From G025836975 sp048751585 (GTDB lineage Bacteria; Pseudomonadota; Gammaproteobacteria; Burkholderiales; Burkholderiaceae_B): a DNA stretch of 64,000 bases. The notes beneath the pieces are model-generated. The model saw only the letters and a list, made by a program, of their open reading frames with translations. It made no database searches and was not told the DNA's origin. The stretch covers positions 434,001 to 498,000 of the forward strand of contig NZ_JAZHOB010000001.1 of the NCBI RefSeq assembly GCF_048751585.1. The letters are read 5' to 3'. Of this stretch, positions 60,778 through 64,000 are shown one piece after another (position 1 is the stretch's first letter; each line of letters opens with the position of its first letter). The translations under genes were made by a program, and so were the position numbers.

Positions 60778-62367
60778 ATGCAAGAAACCATCATCAAGCG
60801 GACCAGCTCCGCCCCTGCGGCGACGCCTGCAAATTCCCAGACCTTTCTGCTGCCCCAGGAACCCGAAGCATCAGGACTGCCATCTGCCCAGGTCGCCAGG
60901 CCCAGCACGCTGCTGATCCCGGAAGAACCCGAAGCACGGACAGCACTCTTGCTTCCCGAAGAGCCGACCCCATCCGGGCAGGCCCAGGCATCCAAAACTC
61001 CGACCGCCGCCAAAACCCGCAAGCTCTTCATCCGCACCTTCGGCTGCCAGATGAACGAATACGACTCCGACAAGATGGCTGACGTATTGCGCGAGGACCA
61101 GGGCGTCGAGATCACCCAGAACCCGGACGAAGCCGACATCATCCTGTTCAACACCTGTTCCGTGCGCGAAAAAGCGCAGGAAAAAGTGTTTTCGGACCTG
61201 GGCCGGGTACAGCACCTGAAGCAAAGCAATCCCGACCTTATCATCGGCGTGGGCGGCTGCGTGGCCAGCCAGGAAGGCGAAGCCATCATCAAGCGCGCCT
61301 CGTACGTGGACGTCGTGTTCGGGCCGCAAACCCTGCACCGCCTGCCGCAGCTTATTGCCAAGCGCCGCCAGTCGGGCCGCTCGCAGGTCGACATCAGCTT
61401 TCCCGAAATCGAAAAATTCGACGCCATGCCGCCGGCGCGGGTCGACGGCCCCACCGCTTTCGTCTCCATCATGGAAGGCTGCAGCAAATATTGCAGTTTC
61501 TGTGTCGTGCCCTACACGCGCGGCGCCGAAGTATCGCGCCCTTTCGACGATGTCCTGATGGAAATCGCCGATTTGGCCGACCAGGGCGTCAAGGAAGTCA
61601 CCCTGCTGGGCCAGAACGTCAACGCCTATCGCGGCCCCATGGGTGACAGTGCGGAAATCGCCGACTTCGCCATGCTGCTGGAATACGTGCACGACGTTCC
61701 GGGCATCGAGCGCATACGCTATACCACCTCGCATCCCAAAGAAATGACCTCGCGCCTGATCGACGCCCACGGCTCCCTGCCCAAGCTGGTGCCTTTCCTG
61801 CACTTGCCCGTGCAAGCGGGCAGCGACACCATCCTGGCGGCCATGAAGCGCGGCTACACCACCCTGGAATTCAAATCCATCGTCCGCCGCCTGCGCGCGG
61901 CGCGTCCCGGGCTGACCCTGTCGTCCGACTTCATTGTGGGCTTCCCGGGCGAGACCGAGGCGGAATTCGAAAAAACCATGGACCTGATCCGTCATGTTGG
62001 ATTCGATCAATCGTTCTCCTTTATATACTCGCGCCGGCCGGGCACGCCTGCCGCCGACCTGGAAGACGATACGCCCAAGGAAGTGAAGCTGGAACGCCTG
62101 CACCGATTGCAGGCGCTGATCAATGAGCAGGCGACGGCCATCAGCCAGTCCATGGTGGGCAGCGTCCAGCGCATTCTTGTGGAAAAGCCGTCGCGGCGCG
62201 ACCCCAACGAGCTTTCCGGCCGCACCGAGAACAATCGCATCGTCAATTTCGTGGGGCAGCCGCGTCTTATCGGCCAGATGGTCGATGTACGCATTACGCA
62301 CACCATGACCAATTCCCTCAAGGGCGAAATCGTGATCAGCGAGCCCTCCTGTACGGAGCCTGCATGA
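60778..62367 (+). CDS. miaB: tRNA-2-methylthio-N6-dimethylallyladenosine synthase MiaB, with a repeat-bearing N-terminal extension
   Basis: A 529-residue radical-SAM methylthiotransferase. The UPF0004 domain starts at KLFIRTFGCQMNEYDSDKM (about residue 82); the radical-SAM Cys cluster is in SIMEGCSKYCSFCVVPYTRGAE; QAGSDTILAAMKRGYT and the C-terminal TRAM domain follow. It methylthiolates A37 of UNN-decoding tRNAs. The first ~80 residues are a low-complexity extension holding three LLPQEPEA/LIPEEPEA/LLPEEPTP units. Its MQET start resembles homologues, so this is an insertion rather than a wrong start. Confidence 0.93.
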   Translation: MQETIIKRTSSAPAATPANSQTFLLPQEPEASGLPSAQVARPSTLLIPEEPEARTALLLPEEPTPSGQAQASKTPTAAKTRKLFIRTFGCQMNEYDSDKMADVLREDQGVEITQNPDEADIILFNTCSVREKAQEKVFSDLGRVQHLKQSNPDLIIGVGGCVASQEGEAIIKRASYVDVVFGPQTLHRLPQLIAKRRQSGRSQVDISFPEIEKFDAMPPARVDGPTAFVSIMEGCSKYCSFCVVPYTRGAEVSRPFDDVLMEIADLADQGVKEVTLLGQNVNAYRGPMGDSAEIADFAMLLEYVHDVPGIERIRYTTSHPKEMTSRLIDAHGSLPKLVPFLHLPVQAGSDTILAAMKRGYTTLEFKSIVRRLRAARPGLTLSSDFIVGFPGETEAEFEKTMDLIRHVGFDQSFSFIYSRRPGTPAADLEDDTPKEVKLERLHRLQALINEQATAISQSMVGSVQRILVEKPSRRDPNELSGRTENNRIVNFVGQPRLIGQMVDVRITHTMTNSLKGEIVISEPSCTEPA

Positions 62368-63380
62368 CGCGTAGCGCCCAGGGCAAAAAAGGCCCCGTCA
62401 CCGTCAAGCTGGACGGCGACAACACGCACTTGGCGAACCTGTGCGGACCGTTGGACGAGAACCTGCGCCAGATCGCCGATGGCTGGAATGTCAGCCTTAG
62501 CCGGCGCGGCGACCAGGTATCGATCACAGGCGAACAGGCGAAGGCGGCCGCCAAGGCGCTCCAGCTGTTTCACCGGCGCGCCGTGCACAAGGCCTTGTCG
62601 ATCGACGATATACAACTGGGCATGGTCGAGCTGGGCGCCGGGCAATCGCAGGCGCCGCAAGAGCCCGCCGCCGAGCCGGCCGTCCTGCCCGAGATCCCGC
62701 CGGTCGATGACCAGAGCCTGAACCTGCGCACGCGCAAATCCGATTTACGCCCCCGCACACCTCGCCAGCGCGAGTATCTGAATCATATTCTTCGGCACGA
62801 CATTACTTTCGGCATCGGTCCGGCGGGCACCGGCAAGACCTGGCTGGCGGTGGCTTGCGCCATCGACGCGCTGGAACGCGAAACTGTTCAACGGCTGGTG
62901 CTTACCCGGCCGGCCGTGGAAGCGGGCGAGCGGCTGGGCTTTCTGCCGGGCGATCTGGTGCAGAAGGTCGACCCTTACCTGCGTCCGCTCTACGATGCGC
63001 TTTACGATTTGATGGGCATCGAGCGCGTCCAGCGCCTGTTCGAAAAGCAGACCATAGAGATCGCGCCGCTGGCCTATATGCGCGGACGCACGCTGAATCA
63101 TGCCTTCGTCATCCTGGATGAAGCCCAGAACACGACGCCGGAGCAGATGAAGATGTTCCTGACCCGTATCGGTTTCGGCAGCAAGGCGGTGATCAACGGC
63201 GACCCTTCGCAGGTGGACCTGCCGCGCGGCCAGGCCAGCGGGCTGGTGCATGCGGTCGACATCCTGGAATCGGTGCAGGGCATAGCCACGACACGATTCA
63301 CCAGCCGCGACGTGGTGCGCCATCCGCTGGTGGCGCGTATTGTGGATGCCTACGAAAAGGCGGGCGACCATGTCTCCTGA
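62364..63380 (+). CDS. PhoH-family ATPase (YbeZ)
   Basis: A 338-residue PhoH protein: an N-terminal substrate/RNA-like domain and a C-terminal P-loop ATPase with GIGPAGTGKTWLAVA (Walker A) and HAFVILDEAQNTTPEQMKMFLTRIG (Walker B), then VINGDPSQVDLPRGQASGL. YbeZ cooperates with YbeY in rRNA metabolism. Start overlaps the miaB stop (62364-62367) and its stop lies inside ybeY. Confidence 0.94.
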   Translation: MTRSAQGKKGPVTVKLDGDNTHLANLCGPLDENLRQIADGWNVSLSRRGDQVSITGEQAKAAAKALQLFHRRAVHKALSIDDIQLGMVELGAGQSQAPQEPAAEPAVLPEIPPVDDQSLNLRTRKSDLRPRTPRQREYLNHILRHDITFGIGPAGTGKTWLAVACAIDALERETVQRLVLTRPAVEAGERLGFLPGDLVQKVDPYLRPLYDALYDLMGIERVQRLFEKQTIEIAPLAYMRGRTLNHAFVILDEAQNTTPEQMKMFLTRIGFGSKAVINGDPSQVDLPRGQASGLVHAVDILESVQGIATTRFTSRDVVRHPLVARIVDAYEKAGDHVS

Positions 63381-63849
63381 TCTGTCCCTGACCGTCCAGT
63401 ACGCAACGCCCGCCCCCGAATTGCCGCGCTGGCGCCTGCGCCGATGGGTGCTGCAGGCGGTGCAAGGCATGGCGCGGGCCGAGGGGCCGGGCGCAAACGC
63501 CTTGCGCACCGTCGCCCTGACCCTGCGCCTGGTCGATGCCGACGAAGGCCGGCGCCTGAACCGCGAGTTTCGGAGCAAGGATTACGCGACCAATGTGCTT
63601 ACGTTCGAGTACGGCGTCGATCCCGACGGCACGGCCAGCGGAGACGTGGTGCTGTGCGTGCCCGTGCTGCACCGCGAAGCGGCCGACCAGGGCAAGCCGG
63701 TGCTGGATCATGCCGCGCATCTGACGGTCCATGGCGTGCTGCATGCGCTGGGCTACGATCATATCGAAACCGATGAAGCGCGGGCCATGGAAGCGCTGGA
63801 AGTCCGGATACTGGGCAAAATGGGCATTGCCGACCCCTATCAGGCCTGA
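63370..63849 (+). CDS. ybeY: Endoribonuclease YbeY
   Basis: A 159-residue zinc-dependent RNase. LTVHGVLHALGYDHIETDEA holds the HxxxHxxxxxH metal motif; NREFRSKDYATNVLTFEYG is the central beta/loop region. It acts in 16S rRNA 3'-end maturation and ribosome quality control. The ATG at 63370 (MSPDLSL) overlaps phoH by 11 bp; an upstream in-frame start at 63340 lies fully in phoH. Confidence 0.95.
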   Translation: MSPDLSLTVQYATPAPELPRWRLRRWVLQAVQGMARAEGPGANALRTVALTLRLVDADEGRRLNREFRSKDYATNVLTFEYGVDPDGTASGDVVLCVPVLHREAADQGKPVLDHAAHLTVHGVLHALGYDHIETDEARAMEALEVRILGKMGIADPYQA

Positions 63850-63912
63850 GTGCGCGCACCGCGACGGGTATTTCGGTTATGCTAAACCCTCCTGTATTAA
63901 GTCCCTTGGACA

Positions 63913-64000
63913 ATGTCAGAACCTAGCTCATCAGACGCCGAGCCCCGCCCGGCAAAAAACGCATCGAAATCCCTGTTTGAACGGCTCACCGCATTCATGC
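63913..64000 (+). CDS. corC: CorC-type magnesium/cobalt efflux protein (N-terminal fragment, cut by window edge)
   Basis: Only 29 residues are visible (MSEPSSSDAEPRPAKNASKS...RLTAFM). The disordered acidic start, the ERLTAF segment and the position after ybeY match the HlyC/CorC family gene found downstream of ybeY in most proteobacteria. The call rests mainly on context. Confidence 0.5.
   Translation, partial: MSEPSSSDAEPRPAKNASKSLFERLTAFM

Noticed and set aside
60871..62301. 476-codon minus-strand frame opposite miaB
   Set aside because: Antisense of a recognisable radical-SAM gene with no family resemblance.

Overview
The window is a piece of a high-GC betaproteobacterial chromosome. Gene content and order fit Burkholderiales, most likely family Alcaligenaceae (the Bordetella/Achromobacter/Pusillimonas group). 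The supporting blocks are a box (aerobic benzoyl-CoA) benzoate cluster, a tkt-gap-pgk/fba/purCEK block, queA-tgt-yajC-secD-secF and miaB-phoH-ybeY-corC. This is inference from recognised proteins; no database search was possible. I saw no tRNA, rRNA, CRISPR array, transposase, integrase or phage module.

Layout. (1) 1-10.3 kb: benzoate catabolism. boxC and the start of boxB run leftward. boxR (HTH plus shikimate-kinase-like regulator) lies between them and the rightward genes: benzoate-CoA ligase, an alpha/beta hydrolase and a complete five-gene branched-chain-type ABC importer. The two control regions carry TGCA motifs placed on apparent sigma70 promoters. (2) 10.3-22.9 kb: mainly leftward housekeeping genes: tkt, gap, pgk, an aldehyde dehydrogenase, mogA, fba, purC, purE, purK and a Sua5/TsaC-type gene, with one rightward epimerase-like gene. 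A tandem 78-79 bp repeat with GC hairpins lies between fba and purC. (3) 22.9-23.65 kb: the only long stretch without a gene; it holds two elaborate palindromic elements. (4) 23.65-37.4 kb: rsmE, a maeB-patatin-barstar operon, an FAD-oxidase-like relic, an aminotransferase, a lytic transglycosylase, ubiD, a YqjD/YqjE/YqjK-like envelope trio, upp and a PBP4-type carboxypeptidase. (5) 37.5-43.1 kb: queA-tgt-yajC-secD-secF, closed by a clear terminator. (6) 43.1-52.8 kb: accessory genes: OsmC, a SorA/SorB sulfite dehydrogenase pair, an SRPBCC protein, cytochrome b561, SDR/LysR, an orphan degenerate ABC ATPase, and old yellow enzyme/RidA/LysR. (7) 52.8-60.7 kb: a compact catabolic cluster (LysR, FAD-linked oxidase, SDR, FGGY kinase, GldA-like dehydrogenase, TRAP transporter) that looks more AT-rich than its surroundings. 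(8) 60.8-64 kb: miaB-phoH-ybeY-corC housekeeping genes.

How the genes work together. In region 1 the importer brings in an aromatic acid, the ligase makes benzoyl-CoA, BoxB (with BoxA, presumably beyond the left edge) epoxidises it and BoxC opens the ring. BoxR probably represses until benzoyl-CoA appears. In region 7 a TRAP importer feeds two dehydrogenases, a flavoprotein oxidase and a sugar kinase under a divergent LysR regulator. The substrate is unknown, and this is the best candidate for an undescribed pathway here.
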